From NCBI GenBank assembly GCA_905204385.1, contig CAJKZL010000123.1:1-8195 (forward strand): 8,195 bases of DNA, in the 5' to 3' direction. Below are positions 1 to 7,060 of the stretch, in pieces. This stretch comes from an uncultured Odoribacter sp. (GTDB lineage Bacteria; Bacteroidota; Bacteroidia; Bacteroidales; Marinifilaceae). The translations under genes and the position numbers were made by a program. The notes under the pieces were generated by a model. It was not told where the DNA came from. It ran no database searches and saw nothing but the letters and a program-made list of their open reading frames with translations. Numbering within the stretch: position 1 is the stretch's first letter; every line of letters starts with the position of its first letter.

Positions 1-1581
1 ATGCGTGCCCAGATCAATTTTAACAGAACATTCAAAGATATACACGACTTGGTTATCATTGCCGGAGGGGAAAGACGGAAAGTGCTGAATGAGAGTAGTG
101 GACATTATAAAGTGGGATATGACGATCATAACCTGACCTACAAATATTTCGACGAATCTACTCTGAACAAACCGATCAGAGGGACAGAAGCCCTGAACAA
201 ATCATTCAGTTTTAATGCTCCGCGCCCTCCTTTTACAAACGTAGAAGATCGTTATGTTTCGTTTTACGGAAATGCTTCTTATACGTATAACAATCGTTTG
301 TCCGCTTCAGCTAGTATCCGTATGGATCAATCGAATCTTTTCGGTACCGATCCTAAATACCAATATCGTCCTTTATGGTCAGCGGGGTTACAATATGTCG
401 TATTCGAAAATAAATGGTCCTGGTTGGAGCGTTTGTCGGCGCGGATTACATACGGTATCAACGGTAATATTTCCAAAAAAAGCGGTCCTTATCTCATTGC
501 AAAATCATGGCCTTACGGTCCGAACTACCTGATTAATGAAAACTACACTTATATTTCGACGCCTCCCAATTCCGGTTTACGATGGGAAAAAACAAAAGTG
601 ACGAATATCGGATTGGATTTTCAGCTACTCGGAAAGCGTCTGAACGGGACGGTGGAATATTATAGTAAGAATACCTCGGATCTCCTTGGAGAAAAGGATG
701 CGGACCCGACGCTGGGCTGGTCTTCGGTAATGATGAATTACGGAGACATGCGCAATCGGGGGATAGAGATTTCATTGCGTAGCCGGAATATCGATCGTCC
801 GGATTTCAAATGGAATAGTGACTTTATTTTCAGCTATAATAAAAACAAAGTGACGAATATTAAAGATCCGTCCACTTCGGCAGCGAGTTATTACAGTGAA
901 TTACAAGCCCGGGAAGGCTATCCGCTCAACGCTTTATTTAGCGTCCGCTATGCAGGCTTAGATGAAAACGGAGCTCCTACAGCCTACACAAAAGACGGAG
1001 AAATTGTTGGCTCTACCAGTGAATTGACAAAGGACGATTTGGTATTTTCCGGTACGTACGACCCGAAATACAATGCTTCTTTCAGTAATACTTTTTCGTA
1101 TAAAGGAATTGACCTGTCACTGATGTTCGTTTATTATGGCGGTCATGTCATGAGAGATGTCGGGGCAACGATGTATTTGACCCATCCACATACCGCTTAT
1201 ACGACCAACCTGGACAGGGATAACCTGAATTACTGGAAAACACCAGCCGATAGTAAAGATATCCATATGCATCCGGCTTATAGTTATAATGAAGATTCCG
1301 ATGTGGAAAATATCTGGAGAGCTGCGGATATTCACATCCAAAAAGGAGATTTCATTAAATTGAGGGATATCACCTTGGGTTATACCTTGCCCCGAATATG
1401 GACCGAACGTTGTCGTTTACAAAAAGTGCGGATTGATTTTCAAATACAGAATGTCTGGCGGTGGGCTGCCAACGACAATAAACTCGATCCGGAAGTATGG
1501 AGCGGAGGCGAAATCTATTCCATCGACCGGGGTGATCTTACACCGACAACTTATACTTTAGGGCTCACTGTAAACTTTTAA
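1..1581 (+). CDS. SusC/RagA-type TonB-dependent outer-membrane transporter, C-terminal half (5' end outside window)
   Basis: This is the C-terminal part of a SusC-like TonB-dependent receptor, the outer-membrane barrel that imports a glycan, peptide or similar nutrient captured by its SusD partner. Only 526 codons are present, against roughly 1000-1150 residues for the family. The signal peptide, carboxypeptidase-like domain and plug are therefore upstream of the window, and the Met at base 1 is probably internal. What is visible is barrel sequence: alternating aromatic and polar strands, and the SusC signature RMDQSNLFGTDPKYQYRPLW at residues 107-126, a variant of the usual R-D-x-S-x-x-F-G motif. 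Later strands include RNRGIEISLRSR and DFIKLRDITLGYTLP, and the protein ends in LGLTVNF with the terminal Phe expected for barrel assembly. The susD-like gene starts 12 bases downstream, so the two are surely one operon. Family assignment is firm; the substrate is unknown. Confidence 0.95.
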   Translation: MRAQINFNRTFKDIHDLVIIAGGERRKVLNESSGHYKVGYDDHNLTYKYFDESTLNKPIRGTEALNKSFSFNAPRPPFTNVEDRYVSFYGNASYTYNNRLSASASIRMDQSNLFGTDPKYQYRPLWSAGLQYVVFENKWSWLERLSARITYGINGNISKKSGPYLIAKSWPYGPNYLINENYTYISTPPNSGLRWEKTKVTNIGLDFQLLGKRLNGTVEYYSKNTSDLLGEKDADPTLGWSSVMMNYGDMRNRGIEISLRSRNIDRPDFKWNSDFIFSYNKNKVTNIKDPSTSAASYYSELQAREGYPLNALFSVRYAGLDENGAPTAYTKDGEIVGSTSELTKDDLVFSGTYDPKYNASFSNTFSYKGIDLSLMFVYYGGHVMRDVGATMYLTHPHTAYTTNLDRDNLNYWKTPADSKDIHMHPAYSYNEDSDVENIWRAADIHIQKGDFIKLRDITLGYTLPRIWTERCRLQKVRIDFQIQNVWRWAANDNKLDPEVWSGGEIYSIDRGDLTPTTYTLGLTVNF

Positions 1582-1593
1582 CTGAGGATGATT

Positions 1594-3021
1594 ATGAAAA
1601 AATTATTACTTTCGATAAGTGTGATATTGGGTGGAATTTTACTGGGTTGCGACGATTATCTGGACATTCGCCCGAAGGGTTATACGATCCCGGAATATTA
1701 CGACGACTACCAGACTTTGATGTATGGTCTGCCTTTGCATACGACGTCCAATTCTGTTATCAACTATATGACAGATCATACCGCCCTATTGGACAAGGAC
1801 GGGGATTCGGACCTGAATATGGTCTCCAAATGGGAATATATCCGCAATCTTTACCAATTTAAACCGGGAGCTATTTATTTACCCGGAAATTCGGACGCTT
1901 TCTGGGAAAAACGTTATGAAAATATTTTCACTTACAATGTAGTGATCAATAATGTGATGGATGCGCCGGATGCTACGGATAGTCAAAAGAGCCGCCTGCG
2001 TGCCGAAGCATTGATAGGACGTGCTATGGAATATTTATTTCTGGTGAACGGTTACGCCGTGCATTATCAGGCTGCTACGGCCAAAAGCGACCTGGGTGTA
2101 CCACTGATTCTGAGCGAGGATATCAATAATTCCTATCGTCGCAACAGTGTACAGGAAGTTTACGATCAGATCGAAAAAGATATTATCGAAGCCTTGCCTT
2201 CACTAGCGGAAAAAGCCCTGCATGTATATCAGGCGACACAGGCCGTCGGACAATCTTTGCTGGCTAGGACCTATTTGTATATGGGAAAATATAAAGAAGC
2301 CCTGATATATGCAGAGAATGTGTTGAAAGTACACAATACCTTATTGGATTTTAAAGCATTCAATTCAAGGGAAGGAGGTTGGGACCATATTTACGACGCA
2401 AACGGTGAGCTCTTCCCTGTCGATGGCAATAATCCGGAAGATTTTTTCTTTCGTTTGGATATTTCCGATTTATCGGCAGAATTATGTGCCAGTGAAGACT
2501 TGATCGATTGTTATCATCGCAATCTTGAAGCCGATATGACCGATCAGCGGCTTGCTTTGTTTTATTTTAAAGACAGAGCGAATCCCTGGCGGGAAATGCT
2601 TTTCCCCGGTAAATACATGTGGGCGGCCTATCATACTCAGAATGTAGGGTTTTCGACACCGGAAATATTGTTGATCGCTGCGGAATGTGAGGCCCGGATC
2701 GGAAGCAAAGAAAAGGCGATGGAGTATATCGGTCATTTGCGGGATTACCGGATCATAAACAACCGGAAATTGACAGCTTCGGATAAAGAAGAAGCGTTGA
2801 AAATTATATTGGACGAACGCAGAAGAGAAATGCCTTTCACCGGTATGACGCGCTATATCGATCTGAAACGGCTGAATCTGGAAGAAAAATTTCGGAAAAC
2901 CGTTATCCATACGGACGACTGTAAAACTTTTAATTTGCCTCCTAACGATCCGCGTTATGTATTGCCGATACCCCCGAAAGTATTGGAGCAAAATCCGGAT
3001 ATTCCTCAATATGAACGCTAA
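1594..3021 (+). CDS. SusD/RagB family nutrient-binding surface lipoprotein
   Basis: This is the SusD-type lid lipoprotein that sits on the SusC barrel and captures substrate at the cell surface. I chose the ATG at 1594 (475 aa). It gives a clean signal MKKLLLSISVILGGILLGC with lipobox L16-L17-G18-C19, and a GAGG at 1584-1587 lies six bases ahead of it. The ATG at 1588 would add only Met-Ile and abut that GAGG. Cys19 is followed by Asp-Asp, matching the acidic surface-export signal of Bacteroidota lipoproteins. Family features are an N-terminal CDDYLDIRPKG, TPR-like helices (AEALIGRAMEYLF near 137 and ARTYLYMGKYKEAL near 224), STPEILLIAAECEARIG near 354, an ILDERRREMPFTGMTRYIDLKRL segment and the closing LPIPPKVLEQNPDIPQ. 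Its length is slightly short of classic SusD, nearer to RagB. It lies between its SusC partner and a thioredoxin-like gene, ten bases before the latter's chosen start. Confidence 0.95.
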   Translation: MKKLLLSISVILGGILLGCDDYLDIRPKGYTIPEYYDDYQTLMYGLPLHTTSNSVINYMTDHTALLDKDGDSDLNMVSKWEYIRNLYQFKPGAIYLPGNSDAFWEKRYENIFTYNVVINNVMDAPDATDSQKSRLRAEALIGRAMEYLFLVNGYAVHYQAATAKSDLGVPLILSEDINNSYRRNSVQEVYDQIEKDIIEALPSLAEKALHVYQATQAVGQSLLARTYLYMGKYKEALIYAENVLKVHNTLLDFKAFNSREGGWDHIYDANGELFPVDGNNPEDFFFRLDISDLSAELCASEDLIDCYHRNLEADMTDQRLALFYFKDRANPWREMLFPGKYMWAAYHTQNVGFSTPEILLIAAECEARIGSKEKAMEYIGHLRDYRIINNRKLTASDKEEALKIILDERRREMPFTGMTRYIDLKRLNLEEKFRKTVIHTDDCKTFNLPPNDPRYVLPIPPKVLEQNPDIPQYER

Positions 3022-3031
3022 AAGAAAACCG

Positions 3032-4117
3032 ATGAGATATTTATTTTTATGTTTGGTGCTGTTTTCTTCCGGAATGAAGGCACAAAACAAAGGTGTAAAA
3101 TTTGAAACGGGAACTTTGGCCGAAGTTTTAGCAAAATCCGGGAAAGAAAAAAAACTGGTATTTGTGGATACTTATACTGCTTGGTGTAGTGCCTGTAAAT
3201 GGATGGATAAGACAACTTTTTGCGACGACCGGGTGGCGGATTTCATGAATACCCATTTTGTGAATATCAAGTTCGACACCGAAAAAGGTGAGGGCATCGA
3301 AGTCAAAAAGCGTTATCCGGGAATTTATTCTTATCCGACTTATCTTATTTTGGATACGACAGGGCGGGAGATCCACCGAATTATCGGAGGAGGCGTTGCC
3401 GACGACTTCATTCGTAAGGTAAAAGCCGGAATGAATCCTCAAACCTGCCTTTCGGGGTTTGAACGAAAATTTGAAACAGGGAAACGGGACCGTGACTTTT
3501 TGCTGTCCTACCTGAAGGCATTGGATCTTGCCGGCCAATATCGGGAAGCCGGTGAGATCGCAGCCTTATATATCTGTTCTGCCGGCGAAGAGCTGGCAGA
3601 TTCCTCCAACTGGTATTTATTCAGACAATATGTAAACGGAAACCCCTGGGGTGAAGAATTTAAAAAATTATTAACCCACAAGAATGTGTTTATTGCCAAT
3701 AACGGAAAAAATACTGTTGAGGAAAAAGTCAATACGGTTTTATTGGCCGGTACCTATGAGTTGATTTTCGGAAACAGGGAGTATTCCATCGGTTCAGCAA
3801 AAGAACTTCGGAAAATGATCCGCGATCATCATCCTGCCGATTCCCGCTATATGCTGGATTTATTGCATTTAGCTAAGGCAAAACAAGCCGGGAAAGTGAA
3901 AAAAATAATAAAAATAACGAACCGCGGATTGATGGAGGGAAACATGGGATCTATGGAGAAGTGTTCCTTGTTTGACAATATCCAGGAAACAATAATGCAA
4001 CAAGGCAAGGCGGAGGAACAGAAAAGTTGGAAACGGACCTTGAATAAAGCTATCCGGATGTGTCCGGAAAAACAAGGGAAAATATACTATCAGGAACTAT
4101 GGAATAAAATCCGGTAA
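3032..4117 (+). CDS. Exported thioredoxin-fold protein with CSAC motif and long helical C-terminal region
   Basis: The product is a secreted thioredoxin-like protein that probably acts on thiols or disulfides outside the cytoplasm. From the ATG at 3032 it has 361 residues. The signal peptide is MRYLFLCLVLFSSGMKA, with likely cleavage before Gln18. An ATG at 3011 would add MNAKRKP and overlap susD by 11 bases, and it is nearly as plausible. The thioredoxin domain covers roughly residues 25-140: strand KLVFVDTYTAWC, redox motif C52-S-A-C55, helix KWMDKTTF, and the cis-Pro turn SYPTYLIL with Pro102. This resembles thioredoxin_7-like proteins more than classical TrxA (CGPC). Residues from about 150 to the end are helix-rich and TPR-like (for example YLKALDLAGQYREAGEIAALY), with no catalytic motif I recognise. 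Extra cysteines lie just after the helix (TTFC) and near the C terminus. It is the last gene of the SusC-SusD cluster. The exact partner and direction of redox action are not known. Confidence 0.85.
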   Translation: MRYLFLCLVLFSSGMKAQNKGVKFETGTLAEVLAKSGKEKKLVFVDTYTAWCSACKWMDKTTFCDDRVADFMNTHFVNIKFDTEKGEGIEVKKRYPGIYSYPTYLILDTTGREIHRIIGGGVADDFIRKVKAGMNPQTCLSGFERKFETGKRDRDFLLSYLKALDLAGQYREAGEIAALYICSAGEELADSSNWYLFRQYVNGNPWGEEFKKLLTHKNVFIANNGKNTVEEKVNTVLLAGTYELIFGNREYSIGSAKELRKMIRDHHPADSRYMLDLLHLAKAKQAGKVKKIIKITNRGLMEGNMGSMEKCSLFDNIQETIMQQGKAEEQKSWKRTLNKAIRMCPEKQGKIYYQELWNKIR

Positions 4118-4154
4118 TAACAAAACATTTGCCAGCTGCCCGGTGCAAAATAAT

Positions 4155-4190
4155 ACCCCGATTACAGATATGATAACCCCGATTACAGAT
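4155..4190. repeat. Two direct copies of ACCCCGATTACAGAT, 21 bp apart; possible operator
   Basis: The word ACCCCGATTACAGAT occurs at 4155-4169 and again, unchanged, at 4176-4190. The start-to-start distance is 21 bp, two helical turns, so both copies face the same side of the DNA. AraC-family proteins typically bind directly repeated half-sites at about this spacing (the araI half-sites are the textbook case). These copies lie about 70 bp upstream of an AraC-family gene. An operator for that regulator, by autoregulation, is a reasonable inference. A site for another protein is also possible. Confidence 0.6.
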
Positions 4191-4228
4191 TTGTCCGCAC
4201 CACCGTAAAAAGGTATTCCTTTGATTCG

Positions 4229-4236
4229 TATCTTTG
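4229..4236 (+). promoter_or_regulatory. Bacteroidota -7 promoter element for the first AraC-family gene
   Basis: TATCTTTG matches the Bacteroidota -7 consensus TAnnTTTG exactly. It lies 23 bases before the ATG at 4260, so transcription would start near 4241 with a leader of about 19 bases. The usual TTTG -33 box is not seen at the expected distance (about 19-20 bases upstream); that stretch reads ACCGTAAAAAGG. A weak -33 region next to a phased repeat suggests an activator-dependent promoter, which is inference. Confidence 0.6.
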
Positions 4237-4259
4237 CTTCATAACAAACATTTACGGCT

Positions 4260-5171
4260 ATGGATAACATAATAAAACTGGAAAATGTAGATCGATACTT
4301 CAGCTTGTACGGACTCGAAACCCTTCATCCGTTGGTAAGCGTGGTGGACCTGACCAAAGCCACCCGGATGGTCAATCATGTTCAGATGAACTATGGGGTG
4401 TATGCTCTTTATCTGAAACAGACAAAAAGCTGTAATATCACTTACGGACGGCAAACGTACGACTATCAGGAAGGAACCATCGTATGCTTCGCGCCCGGTC
4501 AGACAGCCACCGTGGATATGCTGGAAGAAGAAACGAAACCCGTCGTTTACGGCGTGGTATTTCATCCCGACCTGATACGGGGGACTTCGCTTGGCAGAAA
4601 CATTCGGAACTACACTTATTTTTCCTATGCCGTCAACGAAGCGCTTCATCTTTCCGAACAGGAAAAAGGCATTGTTATGGATTGTCTCGCCAAGATCCGC
4701 ATAGAACTCGAACACCCCATCGACAAGCATAGCAAAGAGTTGATCGCCATGAATATCGAGCTGCTGCTCAATTATTGCATGCGTTTTTATGAACGGCAGT
4801 TCATCACCCGCAGCGAGGCCAATCACGATGCCCTGACGAAGTTCGAGAAATTGCTGGAAGAGTATTTCAATAGTCCGCAGCTTGAACGGGACGGATTGCC
4901 GTCGGTAAAATATTTTGCTGACAAAATGTGCCTTTCGCCCAACTACTTCGGCGATATGGTCAAGAAAGAGACCGGAATTACGGCTCAGGAACACATCCAG
5001 CAGAAGATCATTGAATTGGCCAAGGAACACATGCTGTCGACAGACGCCACCGTCAGTCAGATTGCTTATACCCTCGGATTCCAGTATCCGCAGCATTTTT
5101 GCCGCCTGTTCAAAAAACGGGTAGGATGTACGCCTAATGAGTACCGTATGCAGAACACTCTCCTTTCCTGA
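4260..5171 (+). CDS. AraC-family transcriptional regulator (first of a tandem pair)
   Basis: This is a 303-residue AraC/XylS-type regulator with an N-terminal sensing half and a C-terminal DNA-binding domain carrying two helix-turn-helix units. The N-terminal half contains cupin-like strands (YGVYALYLK, YDYQEGTIVCFAPGQ, then VFHPDLIRGTSLG) but no residues that identify a ligand. HTH 1 covers roughly residues 213-240 (LPSVKYFADKMCLSPNYFGDMVKKETG). HTH 2 starts near 264 and carries the family signature nearly intact: LGF at 272-274, HFCRLFKK at 279-286, then the G-x-TPNEYR motif. The ATG at 4260 is well placed behind a Bacteroidota promoter core, and the protein aligns end to end with its downstream paralogue. 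The thioredoxin-like gene ends 142 bases upstream on the same strand, and the separate promoter-like region argues for its own transcript. The target genes are unknown. Relatives of this subfamily are, as I recall, common in Bacteroidales and often sit beside oxidoreductases, but none is present here. Confidence 0.93.
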   Translation: MDNIIKLENVDRYFSLYGLETLHPLVSVVDLTKATRMVNHVQMNYGVYALYLKQTKSCNITYGRQTYDYQEGTIVCFAPGQTATVDMLEEETKPVVYGVVFHPDLIRGTSLGRNIRNYTYFSYAVNEALHLSEQEKGIVMDCLAKIRIELEHPIDKHSKELIAMNIELLLNYCMRFYERQFITRSEANHDALTKFEKLLEEYFNSPQLERDGLPSVKYFADKMCLSPNYFGDMVKKETGITAQEHIQQKIIELAKEHMLSTDATVSQIAYTLGFQYPQHFCRLFKKRVGCTPNEYRMQNTLLS

Positions 5172-5211
5172 CCGGGACGCTTCTATGGTCCGACGGTAAG
5201 TGGCCCGAAGT

Positions 5212-5239
5212 TCCGGTGTCCGGAGGTATTGCTTTTTTT
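5212..5239 (+). terminator. Weak candidate terminator after the first AraC-family gene
   Basis: A short perfect inverted repeat TCCGG-TGT-CCGGA (5212-5224) is followed eight bases later by seven T residues (5233-5239). It sits 41 bases after the TGA of the upstream regulator. The stem has only five pairs and the T run is not adjacent to it, so this is a weak call that folding could easily overturn. Confidence 0.3.
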
Positions 5240-5242
5240 ACG

Positions 5243-5268
5243 CCGGATGCACCCGCTTGGGCATCCGG
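5243..5268. repeat. GC-rich inverted repeat between the two AraC-family genes
   Basis: CCGGATG (5243-5249) is mirrored by CATCCGG (5262-5268). Inside these arms a CCC (5252-5254) faces a GGG (5259-5261) across a four-base loop, leaving two unpaired bases on the left side. Another CCGGAT follows at 5273-5278. As RNA this would be a strong hairpin about 100 bases ahead of the second regulator's ATG. As DNA it could be an operator. No T tract follows it on the + strand, so it is not a standard terminator. Confidence 0.45.
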
Positions 5269-5364
5269 ATGCCGGATAGGAGAATCCGGAATACGGAGAA
5301 ACGGACAGGCGAATCCCGCTAAAACGCTTTCGCTTTGCGGCTTATTCATCATGATTCGATACGC

Positions 5365-6261
5365 ATGAAAGATCAAACACTGAATATAGAAACGGTACAC
5401 CAATGCAATTGTTGCTTAGGGGGTACGACCCTGCATCCGTTGGCAAGCGTTATCGCTCTGACAGAAACGCCGCTGTTGCAGCATTCCGTTACCTTCGGTT
5501 TTTATACCGTTCTGCTCCGGGAAGGGCAAGCGGAGGAATTTTTCTTCGGGCGCCGGCAGGACGATTATTCCGCCGCTGCCCTGGTTTTCCTTCCGCCCGG
5601 ACAATCGCTGGAAACCGGGCATAAAGAATGGTTTCCGCACAAAGGCTGGCTGCTGGCCTTTCATCCCGACCTGATTGCCCGTACCTCATTGGGGACGACT
5701 ATCCGGAATTATACCTTTTTCTCTTACCATCCCGACGAAGCGCTTCACGTTTCTATGCGGGAAAAAACGAAAGCCGTGGAATGCCTGTGTCATATCCGTG
5801 AGGAACTCCGGCATCCGGTCGATTGTCATAGCAAGACTCTTATCTCCAGACATATCGAATTACTGTTGGATTATTGCTCCCGCTTCTACGAACGTCAGTT
5901 CATTACCCGGGAGGAAGCGAACCAGGAAGTGATCCGTCGGACAGAAACGCTCCTCGAACAACATATCCTGTCCGGCGGCTTCCGCGACGGTCATTTGCCT
6001 TCTGCCGGCTGGTGTGCCCGGTACACCGGACTGTCGCCCTATTATTTCGCCGACCTGTTGAAGTTCGAAACCGGTAAAAATTTCAACGAATACCTCCAGT
6101 GGAAACGCTTTGAATTTTCCAAAAAACTGCTGTTGAACGATCGATATACCACCAGTCAGGTAGCTGCACTGCTCGGATATCCCAGCGTGCAGTGTTTTGC
6201 GGGACTTTTTAAGAAAATCACGGGCATCGCCCCTAATGAATATCGTTTTTCGCATCATTGA
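5365..6261 (+). CDS. AraC-family transcriptional regulator, divergent paralogue (second of the tandem pair)
   Basis: This 298-residue AraC-family protein is a clear paralogue of the gene just upstream. Identity is over half in the middle of the protein (shared FHPDL, TSLG, IRNYT, FSY, EALH and RFYERQFITR blocks) and much lower at both ends. The ATG at 5365 was chosen because it aligns with the paralogue's start; the frame also opens at a TTG at 5335, ten codons earlier. HTH 1 lies in LPSAGWCARYTGLSPYYFADLLKFETG. HTH 2 reads TTSQVAALLGY, then CFAGLFKK at 277-284 and IAPNEYR. The Arg normally found before the L/F-F-K-K motif is Gly280 here, and LGF has become LGY. A Cys-rich CNCC (14-17) near the N terminus is missing from the paralogue. 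The gene lies 193 bases after its paralogue and converges on tsaB with a 36-base gap. A regulatory role is likely, but DNA-binding specificity may have shifted or weakened. Confidence 0.9.
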   Translation: MKDQTLNIETVHQCNCCLGGTTLHPLASVIALTETPLLQHSVTFGFYTVLLREGQAEEFFFGRRQDDYSAAALVFLPPGQSLETGHKEWFPHKGWLLAFHPDLIARTSLGTTIRNYTFFSYHPDEALHVSMREKTKAVECLCHIREELRHPVDCHSKTLISRHIELLLDYCSRFYERQFITREEANQEVIRRTETLLEQHILSGGFRDGHLPSAGWCARYTGLSPYYFADLLKFETGKNFNEYLQWKRFEFSKKLLLNDRYTTSQVAALLGYPSVQCFAGLFKKITGIAPNEYRFSHH

Positions 6262-6297
6262 GTGAGCCGGATTCCGCCGAATAATTAGAATGAGAGT

Positions 6298-6984
6298 TTA
6301 GAATACTTTTTTCCTGGGAACGGTGGCTATGAAATCTTTTAAATAAAAAGGCTCGAAATAGGCAGTATCTACAAATTTCCGTTCTTTACAGTAAGCTTCG
6401 GCCAGGGGCACCAAGTGGGTGGCCGAGGTTTCCACCTTGGGCACAAAGTGAGCGTGGGGTGAGGTGATCAGTGGACTGACCTTGTCGCTTCCGTTACCGA
6501 AAAAATAAACTTTGCGTTCAGAGAGGATGTCGGCAAAGGAATGCTCGTCGATGATCTCTGCTTTTGTATCCACCATGGTCTGATTATGTACATCGAAGAG
6601 AGCGGTATAGACTTCCATGCGGCGGGCGTCCAGCATAGGACAATACCAGGCATCCTCACCGATTTCGGATGCTACCGACAAGGCCAATGCTTGCAGCGTA
6701 GGGACGGCGATCAAAGGTTTATCCGCACCGAAGCACAATCCCTTGGCCATCGATACCCCGATACGCAGGCCGGTATACGATCCGGGGCCCATGCTCACAG
6801 CAATGGCGTCCAATCGGTGGACATCCAGCTGGTTTTCCTTCAGGATTTCATCGATATACACTCCCAGCAGGACCGAATGGTTCAAGCCTTCGTTGTTTTC
6901 TTTCACTGCAATCACTTCCCTGTCCCGGGCCAAAGCCACCGAACAAACTGAAGTGGACGTATCTATATTCAGAATTAAACTCAC
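6298..6984 (-). CDS. tsaB: tRNA threonylcarbamoyladenosine biosynthesis protein TsaB
   Basis: TsaB (YeaZ) is the ASKHA-fold partner of TsaD. In the cytoplasm the TsaB-TsaD-TsaE complex transfers the threonylcarbamoyl group to A37 of ANN-decoding tRNAs. The 228-residue length is normal for the family. Diagnostic segments are the N-terminal phosphate-loop-like LILNIDTSTSVCSVAL, the dimer or partner helix NHSVLLGVYIDEIL, and MGPGSYTGLRIGVSMAKGL with GPGSYTGLR at residues 66-74. The start is a GTG at 6982-6984: no ATG lies in frame upstream before a TAG, and a later start would cut the conserved first strand. The gene follows tsaC on the same strand after 76 bases and may be cotranscribed with it. 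Its TAA lies 36 bases from the end of the convergent AraC-family gene. tsaD and tsaE are not in the window. Confidence 0.93.
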   Translation of the reverse strand: MSLILNIDTSTSVCSVALARDREVIAVKENNEGLNHSVLLGVYIDEILKENQLDVHRLDAIAVSMGPGSYTGLRIGVSMAKGLCFGADKPLIAVPTLQALALSVASEIGEDAWYCPMLDARRMEVYTALFDVHNQTMVDTKAEIIDEHSFADILSERKVYFFGNGSDKVSPLITSPHAHFVPKVETSATHLVPLAEAYCKERKFVDTAYFEPFYLKDFIATVPRKKVF

Positions 6985-7060
6985 AGCAAAAAGTATTATT
7001 ATAATCCGCTATCTCTAAACTTCCGGCCATCTATCGTCCCCGACGACAGCCGTCCGCTTC

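Noticed and set aside
2957..3031. Longer start for the thioredoxin-like protein at 2957
   Set aside because: It would overlap susD by 65 bases and put 25 residues ahead of an otherwise normal signal peptide. ATG 3032, or possibly 3011, fits better.
2482..3090. Open frame of 202 codons on the minus strand over the end of the SusD-like gene
   Set aside because: It overlaps clear SusD coding sequence and the start of the thioredoxin-like gene. The peptide is Phe- and Ile-rich without a plausible domain.
4128..4154. Possible hairpin TTTGC...GCAAA after the thioredoxin-like gene as a terminator
   Set aside because: The stem is only five bases with a long loop and no T run follows, so it is not supportable as a terminator.
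4155..4190. CRISPR-like or tandem repeat array
   Set aside because: There are only two copies, separated by six bases, with no further units. An operator is a better reading.
4239..5096. Open frame of 285 codons on the minus strand, antisense to the first AraC-family gene
   Set aside because: It almost exactly mirrors a strongly supported AraC-family gene, its peptide shows no recognisable domain, and no promoter or leader supports it. It is a codon-bias shadow.
5335..5364. TTG start ten codons upstream for the second AraC-family gene
   Set aside because: The ATG at 5365 aligns with the start of the paralogue. The extra residues have no counterpart there.
6285..6304. Repeated TTAGAAT at the AraC-tsaB convergent junction
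   Set aside because: Seven-base repeats in AT-rich sequence overlapping the tsaB stop are expected by chance and show no hairpin with a T run.
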